From JAFCUW01 sp049898325 (GTDB lineage Bacteria; Pseudomonadota; Gammaproteobacteria; Burkholderiales; Burkholderiaceae_D): a stretch of 64,000 nucleotides of DNA. The DNA lies in assembly GCF_049898325.1 (NCBI RefSeq), contig NZ_JAFCXL010000024.1:1-64000 (forward strand), read 5' to 3'. Both the position numbers and the translations under genes were made by a program. Positions within the stretch are counted from its first letter, which is position 1. Each line of letters begins with the position of its first letter. Below the pieces are notes generated by a model. The model was not told where the DNA came from. It saw only the letters and a program-made list of their open reading frames with translations, and did not search any database. Positions 26,881 through 36,453 of the stretch are shown piece by piece.

Positions 26881-28397
26881 CAACGTCGCCGCTGGCCATG
26901 GCCCACGCCACCACCGCGCAGCCGCCCGATGGCGACGCCACCCTGGCGCTGCTGTGGGAGCGGGTGCGCCGCCAGGGCGACATGCCCGGCTTCGCGCGCG
27001 CCATCGGCGCCATCCTGGGCGCCATGCGCGGCGAGGACGACGACGATTTCGACATGGCGCAGACGGTGCTGACGGACCCCGTGCTGACGCAAAAGGTGCT
27101 GCGCCTGGCCAACAGCAGCATGTACTCGGCATTCGGCCAGAGCGTCAACACCGTCACCCGCGCGATCGCCGTGATCGGCACCGATGCCATCGGCCACCTG
27201 GCGCTGGGACTGAAGCTGGTCGAGGAATTGTCGAGCAATATCGACGATCCGTCGGTGGCCCACATCGAGATGGAAAAGGCGGCGCTGGCGGGGATGGTGG
27301 CGCACCAGGTCGCGCTCGGCGCAGCCGTCCACACCCCCGAGGAAGCGGTGGTGTGCTCGATGCTGCACGCGCTGGGACGGATGATGGTGGCGTTCTACAT
27401 GCCGGCGGCCTGGGACCGGCTGCTGCACCATAGCGACGACGGCGACATCGACGCCGCCGCCCTGCCCGTGCTGGGCCTGACGATCGAACAGATCGGCCGC
27501 GCGGCGGCGGAAAACTGGGGCCTGCCGGCCAACCTGATCGGCGGCATGCGCCGCATCGAACCGGGCAGCTCGGGCGAAAAGCTGCACTACGCCGACTGGC
27601 TGTCGGCGGTATCGACCATGTCGACCCAGTGCGCCGAAGCGCTGTGGCACGACGACGCCGCGGGCGCCGAGAAGGTGCGCGAACTGGCGCACGGTTTCGC
27701 CACCATGCTGGGCATCACCCCGGACGCGCTGATGCTGTCGATCGAAAAAGCCAAGGTGGCCGCCGGCGCCGACCTGTCGATCGCGCCGCTGTCGAAGCCG
27801 GCCGAACGGCGCGCCCAGATTCTCGCCTCGACCAGGAAACGCGATGAAGGCCACAAGGTGCTCGGCGCCGGGGTGGCCGACATGCGCGACTTCGTCAACG
27901 CCGCCACCCCGGGCCAGATGATGTCGATGGCGCTCGAGACGGTCTACCAGGGCCTCAGTTTCACCCGCGCCGTCGCCTTCATGCGCAGCCCCCGCGAGAA
28001 GCGCTACCTGGCCAAGATGGGCTTTGGCGACGGCGTGCGCGAGCTGCTGCCGTCGATGCAGTTCGACGAGGCCTACGAGGCCAATGTGTTTCACGCGGCG
28101 CTCAACAACGACCGCGTGATCTTCATCGAAAACGCCCGCGATCCGAAATTCGCCGCCAAGCTGCCCTTGTGGTGGAAGGACACGCTGCACGACGCCACCA
28201 GTTTCGTGATCCTGCCCGTGTGCAGCGACGGCAAGCCGGTGGGATTCATCTACGGCGACTGGGACGCCAGCTTTCCCGCCATCGCCCTCAACGAGACCGA
28301 GTTCGGCCTGTTGAACAATGTGCGCTCGCTGGTGGCGCGCTGCGTCGACCGGCGCCGCCAGATCGAGGTGGTGGCGGCGAAAAACCAGCTGGGCTGA
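26877..28397 (+). CDS. HDOD-domain protein with C-terminal GAF-like domain
   Basis: A 506-residue protein. The N-terminal HDOD domain (about 30-240) contains DPVLTQKVLRLANSSMYSAF and MLHALGRMMVAFYMP, but the HD metal motif of true phosphodiesterases is absent. A GAF-like region (about 340-495, FVILPVCSDGKPVGFIYGDW) follows. HDOD proteins are signal-transduction scaffolds often paired with c-di-GMP enzymes. Its ATG overlaps the upstream stop, so it is translated with the GGDEF-EAL protein. The ligand of the GAF domain is unknown. Confidence 0.88.
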   Translation: MTTSPLAMAHATTAQPPDGDATLALLWERVRRQGDMPGFARAIGAILGAMRGEDDDDFDMAQTVLTDPVLTQKVLRLANSSMYSAFGQSVNTVTRAIAVIGTDAIGHLALGLKLVEELSSNIDDPSVAHIEMEKAALAGMVAHQVALGAAVHTPEEAVVCSMLHALGRMMVAFYMPAAWDRLLHHSDDGDIDAAALPVLGLTIEQIGRAAAENWGLPANLIGGMRRIEPGSSGEKLHYADWLSAVSTMSTQCAEALWHDDAAGAEKVRELAHGFATMLGITPDALMLSIEKAKVAAGADLSIAPLSKPAERRAQILASTRKRDEGHKVLGAGVADMRDFVNAATPGQMMSMALETVYQGLSFTRAVAFMRSPREKRYLAKMGFGDGVRELLPSMQFDEAYEANVFHAALNNDRVIFIENARDPKFAAKLPLWWKDTLHDATSFVILPVCSDGKPVGFIYGDWDASFPAIALNETEFGLLNNVRSLVARCVDRRRQIEVVAAKNQLG

Positions 28398-28419
28398 CCG
28401 CCCGCGCTGGTGCTTCGAC

Positions 28420-29526
28420 CTACTTGCCGGCGCGCGCGATGTCCGGCGTCGCCACCCGCACGTCGCCGCACTGGGCACGGTGCATCAGCGCGTGATCCAT
28501 CAGCACCAGCGCCAGCATCGCCTCGGCGATCGGGGTGGCGCGGATGCCCACGCAAGGGTCATGGCGGCCGAACGTTTCCACCATCACGGGATGGCCGTCC
28601 TTGTCGATCGAGCGACGCGGGGTGCGGATCGACGAGGTGGGCTTGATGGCGATCGACACGGTGATGTCCTGGCCCGTCGAGATGCCGCCCAGCATGCCGC
28701 CGGCGTTGTTGCCAACGAAACCCTCGGGGGTCAGCTCGTCGCCGTGCTCGGAGCCCTTCTGCGCCACCGACTTGAAGCCGGCGCCGATTTCCACGCCCTT
28801 GACGGCATTGATGCCCATCATCGCGTAGGCGATGTCGGCGTCGAGCTTGTCGTAGATGGGCTGGCCCAGTCCCACCGGCACATTGGTGGCGCACACGTCG
28901 ATGCGGGCGCCGATGGAGTCGCCGGCGCGGCGCAGTTCGTCCATCGCCGCCTCCATGCGGGCGATCAGGGCGGCGTCGCCGCTGGCGGCAAAAAACGGAT
29001 TGTCGGCCACGTGCTGCCAGCCCTCGAAGGGCACGGCGATGTCGCCCAGCTGGCTCATGCAGCCCATGAACTCGGTGCCGTACTGCTGCTTGAGCCATTT
29101 CCTGGCGATCGCCGCCGCCCCCACCACGGGCGCGGTCAGGCGCGCCGACGAACGCCCGCCGCCACGCGGGTCGCGCACGCCGTACTTGTGCCAATACGTA
29201 TAGTCGGCGTGACCGGGACGAAAACTCTCGGCGATGTTGCCGTAGTCCTTGCTGCGCTGGTCTTCGTTGGGGATCAGCAGGGCGATCGGGGTGCCGGTGG
29301 TGACGCCCTGGTAGACGCCCGACAGGATCTGCACGGTGTCCGATTCCTGGCGCTGGGTGACGTGGCGCGAGGTGCCCGGCTTCCTGCGGTCGAGCTCTGG
29401 CTGGATGTCCGCCGCCGTCAGCGCCAAACCGGGTGGACAGCCATCGATCACGCAGCCGATGGCAGGGCCGTGCGACTCGCCGAAGGTGGAAACAACAAAC
29501 AGGGTGCCAAAAGAGTTACCGGACAT
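28420..29526 (-). CDS. aroC: Chorismate synthase
   Basis: A 368-residue enzyme catalysing the last shikimate step, EPSP to chorismate, with reduced FMN. Features include GESHGPAIG near the N-terminus, RPGHADYTYWHKYG (conserved His), GGGRSSARLTA and the C-terminal GRHDPCVGIRATPI. The start is ATG 29526 (MSGNSFGTLF); the longer open frame to 29604 adds an unconserved segment. It is convergent with the HDOD gene, the ends being 22 nt apart, and divergent from the response regulator. Confidence 0.97.
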   Translation of the reverse strand: MSGNSFGTLFVVSTFGESHGPAIGCVIDGCPPGLALTAADIQPELDRRKPGTSRHVTQRQESDTVQILSGVYQGVTTGTPIALLIPNEDQRSKDYGNIAESFRPGHADYTYWHKYGVRDPRGGGRSSARLTAPVVGAAAIARKWLKQQYGTEFMGCMSQLGDIAVPFEGWQHVADNPFFAASGDAALIARMEAAMDELRRAGDSIGARIDVCATNVPVGLGQPIYDKLDADIAYAMMGINAVKGVEIGAGFKSVAQKGSEHGDELTPEGFVGNNAGGMLGGISTGQDITVSIAIKPTSSIRTPRRSIDKDGHPVMVETFGRHDPCVGIRATPIAEAMLALVLMDHALMHRAQCGDVRVATPDIARAGK

Positions 29527-29741
29527 GATGGAAGGGCGTGGATGGATGATGCCCCATTTTACCAGCCGTCGCGCCAGCGGCCCCGGCATCGGCAAATGCA
29601 ACATCGAATCGGTTAATTGTGTCGTGATTTAGTTACTAGTTTTCAATTTCTTGACCCGTAAGGCATGCGATTCGCCCGTGCCCCGGGCATTCCACTATAT
29701 ACTTGTATGGTCAGCCAGCCCGCAGTCAGGAGAAGCATCCC

Positions 29742-32030
29742 ATGCCCCTATCGAGCCCGCCCTTAGCAGCGATCAAGGACGATCCCGACGACCTGTTATT
29801 TCTGGAAGAACGTAAACTTCCCCTCGACGCCGATGGCGGTCCGCTTGCCGGCCCCGTGTGGCGGATACTGATCGTCGACGACGACGCCGACGTCCACACC
29901 ACCACCACATTCGCGCTGGGCAACCTGGAAATGCAGCACCGTCCGCTCGTGTTCCTGCACGCCTACTCGGCGGCGCAGGCGCGCGAACTGCTGGCACGCG
30001 AAGGTGACATCGCCGTCATCCTGCTCGACGTCGTCATGGAAGAAGACGATGCCGGCCTGCACCTGGTGCGCTTCATCCGCGAGACACTCAAGCTGGTCGA
30101 CGTGCGCATCATCCTGCGCACCGGCCAGCCCGGCTACGCTCCCGAGATCGACGCCATCCGCGATTTCGACATCAACGATTACAAGACCAAGTCCGAACTG
30201 ACCCGCATCAAGCTGTATACGACGGTGACGGCGGCGGTGCGTTCGTACGAGCAGATCCGCGCCATCGGCAAGAGTCGTAGCGGGCTCGACCGGATCGTCC
30301 GCGCCGGCGCCGAACTGATGGCCCTGCAGGGCGTGGCCGATTTCGCCGCCGGCGTGCTGACCCAGGTGGGCGGCATACTCGGCTGCGCCGCCAGCGGCGT
30401 GCTGTGCGTGCACGATCCGCTCGACCCCACCGAGCCGGTCGACAGCGTGCCGCAGCGCCTGCCCGTGGTCGCTTGCGCGGGCCTGTTCGCGCCACTGGCG
30501 GGCGCGGCCCTGACGGCGCAGGCGCACGGCGCCGCCGCCGACGCCCTGTTCGCCATCGGCGCCGCCCTGGCCGCGCGCGAAAACGTGTATACCAATACGG
30601 CCGCCGCGCTCTACTTCAACGGCAAGTCGGGGCGCGACTTCGCCGCCTACATCCCGCTCGTGCAGCCGCTGGGCGACATCGAAAAACGCCTGCTCGAAGT
30701 GTTTTGCGGCACCGTCGCGGTGGGGCTGGAAAACGTCGAACTGGTCAGCCACCTGCACACGGCGGCGTTCTACGACCAGCTGTCGAAACTGCCCAACCGC
30801 ACCCGCCTGGTGGAAATCCTCGACGCCACCCTGGCGGGCCCGGCGCGCGCCTCGAGTATCCTGTCGCTGGTCGACCTCGACCATTTCGCCGAAACCAACG
30901 ACGCCCTCGGCCACCAGTTCGGCGACCTGCTGCTGGCCGCCGTCGCCGCCCGCCTCCAGCATTGCCAGGGCCTGAACCTGACGGTGGCGCGCATTGGCGG
31001 CGACATCTTCAGCGTGCTGGGCGATGCCGCCGTCGTCAACCCGGAATACATCCTGAGCCTGTTCGCCACCCCGTTTTCCATCGACGGCCAGGATGTGCGG
31101 GTGTCGGCCACGATGGGCCTGGTACGCCTGGCCGAGCACGACGGCAGCGGCGCCGACGCACTCAAGGACGCCGACATCGCCCTCAAGCGGGCCAAGGTGC
31201 AGCAGCGCACGGGCCACTTTTATTTTTCGCGCAGCATGGGCGTGGAAATCCGCGAGCGCGTGCGCATGATGCACGCGCTGCGCACGGGCTTCGCCGCGGG
31301 CGAACTGTTCCTCGCCTACCAGCCCCAGGTCGACCTGGTCAGCCGCCGCCCGGTGGGCGCCGAAGCGCTGCTGCGCTGGAAGACCGCCGACGGTACCCAG
31401 ATCTCGCCGGTCGTGTTCATCCCCATCGCCGAGTATTCGGGCCTGATCATTGAAATCGGCGAATTCGTCCTGCGCAGCGCCTGCCAGGAACTGGTGCGCC
31501 TGCGCGCCGGCGGCCACCGCGACTTCACCATGTCCGTCAATGTCTCGCAGGTGCAGTTCCGCCACCCCCTGTTTTTACAGATGCTGCGCGCGGCGCTCGA
31601 CGACAGCGGCGCCCCGCCCGCATTTGTCGAACTGGAAATTACCGAGTCGATGGCGATGGAAGAGCCCCAGCAGCTCATCGAAATGCTGGCCGAAGTCAAG
31701 CGCACCGGCGTCTCCATCGCCATCGACGACTTCGGCACGGGATTTTCTTCGCTGTCCTACCTGCAGCGCCTGCAGATCGACCGCCTGAAGATCGACCGCG
31801 CGTTCGTGACCGAAATCACGCAGTCGGCGCGCGGCAGCAGCATCGCCGAAATGGTGATCCAGCTGGGCCGCAACCTGGGCCTGTCGGTGGTGGCCGAAGG
31901 GGTCGAGGACGAACGCCAGGCGCACATCCTGCAAGCGCTGGGCTGCCCGATGGGCCAGGGCTTCCTGTTCGCGCGGCCGATGGCGCCCGCCGAACTCGAC
32001 GCCTGGCTGTTGGCCAATACGCCGGCGTGA
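29742..32030 (+). CDS. Response regulator with DUF3369, degenerate GGDEF and EAL
   Basis: A 762-residue protein. Receiver domain (about 38-160) with ILIVDDD and the phospho-acceptor Asp96 in LLDVVMEEDD; DUF3369 (about 170-330); a GGDEF domain whose signature is GGDIF (about 419), so probably catalytically dead and possibly a GTP sensor; an EAL domain with GAEALLRW (Glu at about 541) and DDFGTG, so c-di-GMP hydrolysis is likely. It would link a phosphorelay to c-di-GMP degradation. The cognate kinase is not adjacent. I chose ATG 29742 because aggagaagc precedes it. Confidence 0.93.
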   Translation: MPLSSPPLAAIKDDPDDLLFLEERKLPLDADGGPLAGPVWRILIVDDDADVHTTTTFALGNLEMQHRPLVFLHAYSAAQARELLAREGDIAVILLDVVMEEDDAGLHLVRFIRETLKLVDVRIILRTGQPGYAPEIDAIRDFDINDYKTKSELTRIKLYTTVTAAVRSYEQIRAIGKSRSGLDRIVRAGAELMALQGVADFAAGVLTQVGGILGCAASGVLCVHDPLDPTEPVDSVPQRLPVVACAGLFAPLAGAALTAQAHGAAADALFAIGAALAARENVYTNTAAALYFNGKSGRDFAAYIPLVQPLGDIEKRLLEVFCGTVAVGLENVELVSHLHTAAFYDQLSKLPNRTRLVEILDATLAGPARASSILSLVDLDHFAETNDALGHQFGDLLLAAVAARLQHCQGLNLTVARIGGDIFSVLGDAAVVNPEYILSLFATPFSIDGQDVRVSATMGLVRLAEHDGSGADALKDADIALKRAKVQQRTGHFYFSRSMGVEIRERVRMMHALRTGFAAGELFLAYQPQVDLVSRRPVGAEALLRWKTADGTQISPVVFIPIAEYSGLIIEIGEFVLRSACQELVRLRAGGHRDFTMSVNVSQVQFRHPLFLQMLRAALDDSGAPPAFVELEITESMAMEEPQQLIEMLAEVKRTGVSIAIDDFGTGFSSLSYLQRLQIDRLKIDRAFVTEITQSARGSSIAEMVIQLGRNLGLSVVAEGVEDERQAHILQALGCPMGQGFLFARPMAPAELDAWLLANTPA

Positions 32031-32051
32031 GGCGGCAGGCGGCAGGCGCAT

Positions 32052-32209
32052 AGAACCTATCCCGGTAGGTAGGAGGAAGCGGATTGCGATGCATGGCAGC
32101 CGAGGGCAAGGCGCGAGGATGACGCATGGCGAGCCATGCGAAGACGAGCAACGCCGCCATCGGCTGCCAGGCGCGCAAGCAGCGACTCCGACCTACCGGG
32201 ATAGGTTCT
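32052..32209. mobile_element. MITE-like structured repeat with 19-bp terminal inverted repeats
   Basis: agaacctatcccggtaggt (32052-32070) and its perfect reverse complement (32191-32209) bracket about 120 bp. The interior contains a palindrome gcatggcgagccatgc (about 32124-32139) and matching ggcagccg/cggctgcc arms, so the whole element can fold. There is no ORF. It sits between two convergent genes and its right end touches the CBS gene stop. I recall similar ends as dispersed repeats in Oxalobacteraceae, which needs checking. Confidence 0.7.
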
Positions 32210-32661
32210 TAGTCGGTCTGGTCGGCTTCGGCCGGCCAGTCGCGGATATACGCCTTGAGCATGCGGTTTTCAAAACTCTGCGCTTCGAGCACGGCGCGTG
32301 CCACGTCGTAGAAAGAAATCACGCCCAGCAGGGTCTTGGCGTTCATCACGGGCAGATAGCGCGCGTGCTTTTCCAGCATCATGCGGCGCACTTCATTGAC
32401 TTCGGTGTCGGGCGTGACGGTGATCGGGTGGTCGTCCATGTGCTTGCGGACGGTGCCGGCCCCCACCGAGCCATTGTTTTTGTGCAGCACCTTGATCACT
32501 TCGCGGAAGGTCAGCATGCCGACCAGGTCGCCGTACTCCATCACCACCAGCGAGCCGATGTCCTTTTCCGCCATGGTGTTGACGGCGTCGACGATGAGCA
32601 TGTCGGGACTGGCGGTGTAAAGAATATTGCCCTTTACCTGGAGAATTTCGGAGACTTTCAT
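32209..32661 (-). CDS. CBS-domain pair protein
   Basis: A 150-residue protein made of two CBS domains (about 4-60 and 72-130): ILYTASPDMLIVDAVNTMAE and DIGSLVVMEYGDLVGMLTFR in the first; ITVTPDTEVNEVRRMMLEKH and ARYLPVMNAKTLLGVISFYD in the second. Such pairs bind adenosine nucleotides and regulate partner proteins. The partner is unknown here. The start MKVSEILQVKG (32661) is typical; the frame reaches 32733 without conserved sequence. The stop codon shares its last base with the MITE-like repeat. Confidence 0.9.
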   Translation of the reverse strand: MKVSEILQVKGNILYTASPDMLIVDAVNTMAEKDIGSLVVMEYGDLVGMLTFREVIKVLHKNNGSVGAGTVRKHMDDHPITVTPDTEVNEVRRMMLEKHARYLPVMNAKTLLGVISFYDVARAVLEAQSFENRMLKAYIRDWPAEADQTD

Positions 32662-32898
32662 GGCGGCCACCCTTTTCGGCTGAAGTTGAGGTGTAACGGG
32701 ACGATCCTGGGGAACGGCTGAGCTTGTAGGCATTATTGTTTGTCAGGTAAAAGCGAGAGTAGCCGAAGCGTAGCAAAAAATCCAGCAACGCGGTGAACGG
32801 TGGCGCGAATCGACCTCAAGCCGTGCACCTGGACAGTGCCGGACGCACAAAAACGGTGCTACGATGCCGCCCATTGCCATTAAACCGACGAGTCCACC

Positions 32899-34209
32899 AT
32901 GAGCGGTCCCCAGTACCCGGGCTTTGACACCCTGTCCCTGCACGCCGGCAGCACGCCCGACCCCACCACGGGGGCGCGCGCCACGCCCGTGTATTTCACG
33001 TCCTCGTTCGCCTTCAAGGATTCCGACCACGCGGCGGCACTGTTCAACATGGAACGCGCCGGCCACGTCTATTCGCGCATCTCGAACCCCACCAACGCCG
33101 TGCTCGAAGAGCGCATCGCCGCCCTCGAAGGGGGCGTGGCGGGCATCGCCACCGCCAGCGGCCAGGCCGCCATGCACCTGGGCCTGGCGACCATCGCCGG
33201 CGCCGGCCACCACGTCGTCGCCTCCAGCGCCCTGTACGGCGGCTCGCACAACCTGCTCGCCTATACCCTCAAGCGCTTCGGCATCGCCACCACGTTTGTC
33301 AATCCGCGCGACATCGACGCCTGGCGCGCTGCCATCCGCCCGGAAACGCGCGTGCTGTTCGGCGAAACCCTGGGCAACCCGGGGCTCGACGTGCTCGACC
33401 TGCCGGCCATCGCCGCGCTGGCCCACGAGCACCAGCTGCCGCTGATGGTCGACTCGACCTTCACCACGCCCTACCTGCTGCGCCCGTTCGACCATGGCGC
33501 CGACCTGGTGTTCCACTCGGCCACCAAGTTCCTGTGCGGGCATGGCACGGCCATCGGCGGCCTGCTGGTCGAGGGCGGCACCTTCGACTGGCAAGCGGCC
33601 TACGAGGCCACGGGGCGCTTTGCCGAATTGTGCGAGCCCTACGAGGGTTTCCACGGCATGGTGTTCAGCGAAGAGTCGACCGTCGCGCCGTTTTCCCTGC
33701 GCGCCCGCCGCGAAGGCTTGCGCGACTTCGGCGCCGTCATGAGCCCGCACAATGCCTTCGCCATCCTGCAGGGCGTCGAAACGCTGGGCCTGCGCATGGA
33801 GCGCCACGTGGCCAATACCCGCAAGGTGGTCGAGTTTCTGCTGGCCCAGCCGGCGGTGGCGTCGGTGTCCTACCCGGAACTGGACAGCCACCCCGACCAC
33901 GTGCTCGCGCGCACGCTGTTGCCGCGCGGTTGCGGCGCCGTGTTCACTTTCAATCTGAAGGGCGACCGCGCCGCCGGGCGCCGCTTTGTCGACGCCTTGC
34001 AGGTGTTTTCGCACCTGGCCAACGTGGGCGACGCCAAGTCGCTGGTGATCCACCCCGCCTCCACCACCCACCTGCGGGTGCCGGCCGACCAGCTCGCCGC
34101 CAGCGGCGTCACCGAGGGCACCATGCGCCTGTCGGTGGGACTGGAAAACATCGACGACCTCACGGGCGACCTGGCGCGCGCGCTCAAACTGTCGCAGAAA
34201 GGGGCCTGA
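32899..34209 (+). CDS. metY: O-acetylhomoserine aminocarboxypropyltransferase (MetY type)
   Basis: A 436-residue PLP enzyme of the Cys/Met metabolism family. It takes O-acetyl- or O-succinylhomoserine with sulfide to homocysteine. GHVYSRISNPTNAVLEERIA, TASGQAAMHLG and the PLP-lysine motif HSATKFLCGHG (Lys at about 210) are visible; the length suits MetY (about 430) rather than MetZ (about 400). A 1-nt gap to the hydrolase downstream implies co-transcription. The acyl donor cannot be read from sequence. Confidence 0.92.
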   Translation: MSGPQYPGFDTLSLHAGSTPDPTTGARATPVYFTSSFAFKDSDHAAALFNMERAGHVYSRISNPTNAVLEERIAALEGGVAGIATASGQAAMHLGLATIAGAGHHVVASSALYGGSHNLLAYTLKRFGIATTFVNPRDIDAWRAAIRPETRVLFGETLGNPGLDVLDLPAIAALAHEHQLPLMVDSTFTTPYLLRPFDHGADLVFHSATKFLCGHGTAIGGLLVEGGTFDWQAAYEATGRFAELCEPYEGFHGMVFSEESTVAPFSLRARREGLRDFGAVMSPHNAFAILQGVETLGLRMERHVANTRKVVEFLLAQPAVASVSYPELDSHPDHVLARTLLPRGCGAVFTFNLKGDRAAGRRFVDALQVFSHLANVGDAKSLVIHPASTTHLRVPADQLAASGVTEGTMRLSVGLENIDDLTGDLARALKLSQKGA

Positions 34210-34210
34210 C

Positions 34211-35047
34211 ATGCTGCTCGAGGTACAAGGACACAGCGCCTACTGCTACGGCGGCGGCAAGCCTTTCAACGCCAGCCTGCCCAGCGCCGTGTTCATCCAC
34301 GGCGCCCAGAACGACCATTCCGTGTGGGCCCTGCAGAGCCGTTATTTTGCCCACCATGGCTGGAACGTGCTGGCCGTCGACCTGCCCGGCCACGGCCGCA
34401 GCGGCGGGCCCGCGCTGGCCAGCGTGGAAGCGATGGCGGCCTGGCTGGTGGCGTTGCTCGACGCCGCCGGGGTCGGCCAGGCGCTGCTGATCGGCCACAG
34501 CATGGGCTCGCTCATCGCGCTCGAGGCCTGCCAGCAGCTGGCGGGCCGGGTGATCGGCCTGGCCATGCTGGGCACGACCTACCCGATGAAGGTGGCCGAC
34601 GCCCTGCTGGGCATGGCGCGCGACGACGAGGGCAGCGCCATCGACCTGGTCAACATCTGGTCGCATGCGCGCGCGGGCCTGTTGCAGCCGCAAAATCCGC
34701 TGGCGCCGCTGGCGGGCGTGTCGACCATGGGGGTGGCGCGCCGGCTGATGCAGCGCATGTCGGCGCGCAATCCGGCCCAGCTGTTCCATACGGATTTTTG
34801 CGCCTGCAACGCCTACGCCAACGGCGAGCGCGCGATCGCGTCGCTGGCCTGTCCCGTGCTGTTCATCTTCGGCAGCAAGGACAGCATGACCCCGCCGCGC
34901 TCGACGCGTGCGCTCACGGCCAGCGTGGCGGCGGTGACGACGATGCGCGTGCTGCAGCTCGACGCCGGCCATTCACTGATGGCCGAGCAGAGCGGCACCG
35001 TGCTCGACGCCCTGTTCGGCTTTGCCGGCGAACTGAAGACGTCTTGA
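34211..35047 (+). CDS. Alpha/beta hydrolase
   Basis: A 278-residue hydrolase-fold protein. FIHGAQNDHSVW carries the oxyanion region, and the nucleophile elbow is GHSMGSL with Ser at about 98. The acid is likely the Asp in FGSKDSMTPP and the His in LDAGHSLMAEQ, so the triad is complete. The substrate is unknown. It follows metY at 1 nt; homoserine acyltransferases also have this fold, but this protein is shorter and lacks their characteristic segments. Confidence 0.9.
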   Translation: MLLEVQGHSAYCYGGGKPFNASLPSAVFIHGAQNDHSVWALQSRYFAHHGWNVLAVDLPGHGRSGGPALASVEAMAAWLVALLDAAGVGQALLIGHSMGSLIALEACQQLAGRVIGLAMLGTTYPMKVADALLGMARDDEGSAIDLVNIWSHARAGLLQPQNPLAPLAGVSTMGVARRLMQRMSARNPAQLFHTDFCACNAYANGERAIASLACPVLFIFGSKDSMTPPRSTRALTASVAAVTTMRVLQLDAGHSLMAEQSGTVLDALFGFAGELKTS

Positions 35048-35048
35048 A

Positions 35049-36410
35049 TTACAGGGGGCCGAAGTGCTCGGCCAGGCTCTGGTGCAGGCCGTTTTCCACG
35101 GCCCGCCCCACCTGGCGCGCCAGCGTCGCCGTGTCGAGCGTGAGCAGGTTGTCGGCCTGCGCCGGCACCGGCCCGCCCGCCCCGATGGCCCGGCCGCTGA
35201 ACACGAACAGGCGGTACACATCGGACAGGCGCAGCTTGTCGGGGTTGCTGAGCAAGACCCAGTTGTCGCGGCTGGCGCGCGAGCGCTCCTTCCAGCGCGC
35301 GCGCGTGGAAATGTCGAGCTCCACCCGTCCCACCCAGCCGGCCGCCACCATGCGGTCGAGCAGCTCGCTCATTTCCTCGTAGCCGATGCGGGTGTGATCG
35401 CGGATGGTGCGGCTGGGCACCAGCGCCGAATCGGCGATGCGGGCGCCGCCGTAGAGCACTTTCAGGATCGCCACCGCGTCGACGAAATCGCCGCCCGGCA
35501 CGGGCTGGTACCACCAGCGCTCGTATTTGATCACCGGCAGCGCCGCCGTGATGGTGGCGCCCACCAGCGCGATCATCCACGACAGGTAGAGCCACAACAG
35601 AAACAGTGGCAGCGCCGCCAGCGCCCCGTAAATGATGGCGTAGGTGGGAAACTGGCGGATGAAGATGGCAAAACCCCGCTTGGCGATTTCGAAGGCCACC
35701 GCCGCCACCAGCCCGCCCCAGATGGCATCGCGCCAGTCGACATGGCGGTTCGGCACCGTCACGTACAGCAGCGTGTAGGCGCCGGCCGACAGCGCCACCG
35801 ACACCGCCGTGTAAAACAAGGCGCCCACCAGCGGCACCGCCAGCACCACTTCGCTGGTGGCCATGAACAATTGCGACGTCACCGTCAGCGACAAGCCGAA
35901 CAGCACCGGCCCCAGCGTGAGCAGGGCCCAGTACATCACCAGGCGCTGGGTGAACGGGCGGCGCCGGCGCACGCCCCAGATCTGGTTGAAGGCGCGCTCG
36001 ATCATCGCCATCATCGCCGTCGAGGTCAGCAGCAGGGCCACCGCGCCCACCGCCGACAGCCGGGTCGCCTTGCTGGCGAACTGGGTCAGGTTGCCGATGA
36101 TGGTGTTGGCGATCCCGCGCGGCATCAGCGTCTGGACAAAATAGGTTTCCAGCGACGCGCGAAACGCGTTAAAAATCGGAAACGTCGTGAAGATCGCCAG
36201 CACGATCGTCAGCAGGGGAACCAGCGCCAGGGTGGTGGTGAAGGTGAGGCTGCCGGCCACTTGCGGCAGGCGCTCTTCGCGCAGGCGGCGCCCGGCAAAG
36301 CGCAGCAAGTCGCCGCCCTGGCGCCAGCTCAGGTGGCGGACGATGTCGGCCTGGGAGTCGAGCAAGGCGCCGGCAGTACGGGAAAGCGAGTAGGCAGTCT
36401 TGGAAAGCAT
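35049..36410 (-). CDS. YihY/BrkB-family membrane protein
   Basis: A 453-residue inner-membrane protein with about six hydrophobic spans in its first 300 residues, including LVPLLTIVLAIFTTFPIFNA, YWALLTLGPVLFGLSLTVTS and LFLLWLYLSWMIALVGATI. The YihY/BrkB core is followed by a soluble C-terminal extension (about 305-453) with winged-helix-like sequence. The family was once misassigned as RNase BN, and its role is unclear. It is divergent from the wrbA-like gene (43-nt gap) and convergent with the hydrolase. Confidence 0.9.
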   Translation of the reverse strand: MLSKTAYSLSRTAGALLDSQADIVRHLSWRQGGDLLRFAGRRLREERLPQVAGSLTFTTTLALVPLLTIVLAIFTTFPIFNAFRASLETYFVQTLMPRGIANTIIGNLTQFASKATRLSAVGAVALLLTSTAMMAMIERAFNQIWGVRRRRPFTQRLVMYWALLTLGPVLFGLSLTVTSQLFMATSEVVLAVPLVGALFYTAVSVALSAGAYTLLYVTVPNRHVDWRDAIWGGLVAAVAFEIAKRGFAIFIRQFPTYAIIYGALAALPLFLLWLYLSWMIALVGATITAALPVIKYERWWYQPVPGGDFVDAVAILKVLYGGARIADSALVPSRTIRDHTRIGYEEMSELLDRMVAAGWVGRVELDISTRARWKERSRASRDNWVLLSNPDKLRLSDVYRLFVFSGRAIGAGGPVPAQADNLLTLDTATLARQVGRAVENGLHQSLAEHFGPL

Positions 36411-36453
36411 CCGTCAGGGGCGTCCGCGCGGTGTAAAGCGCCCTATAATACCA

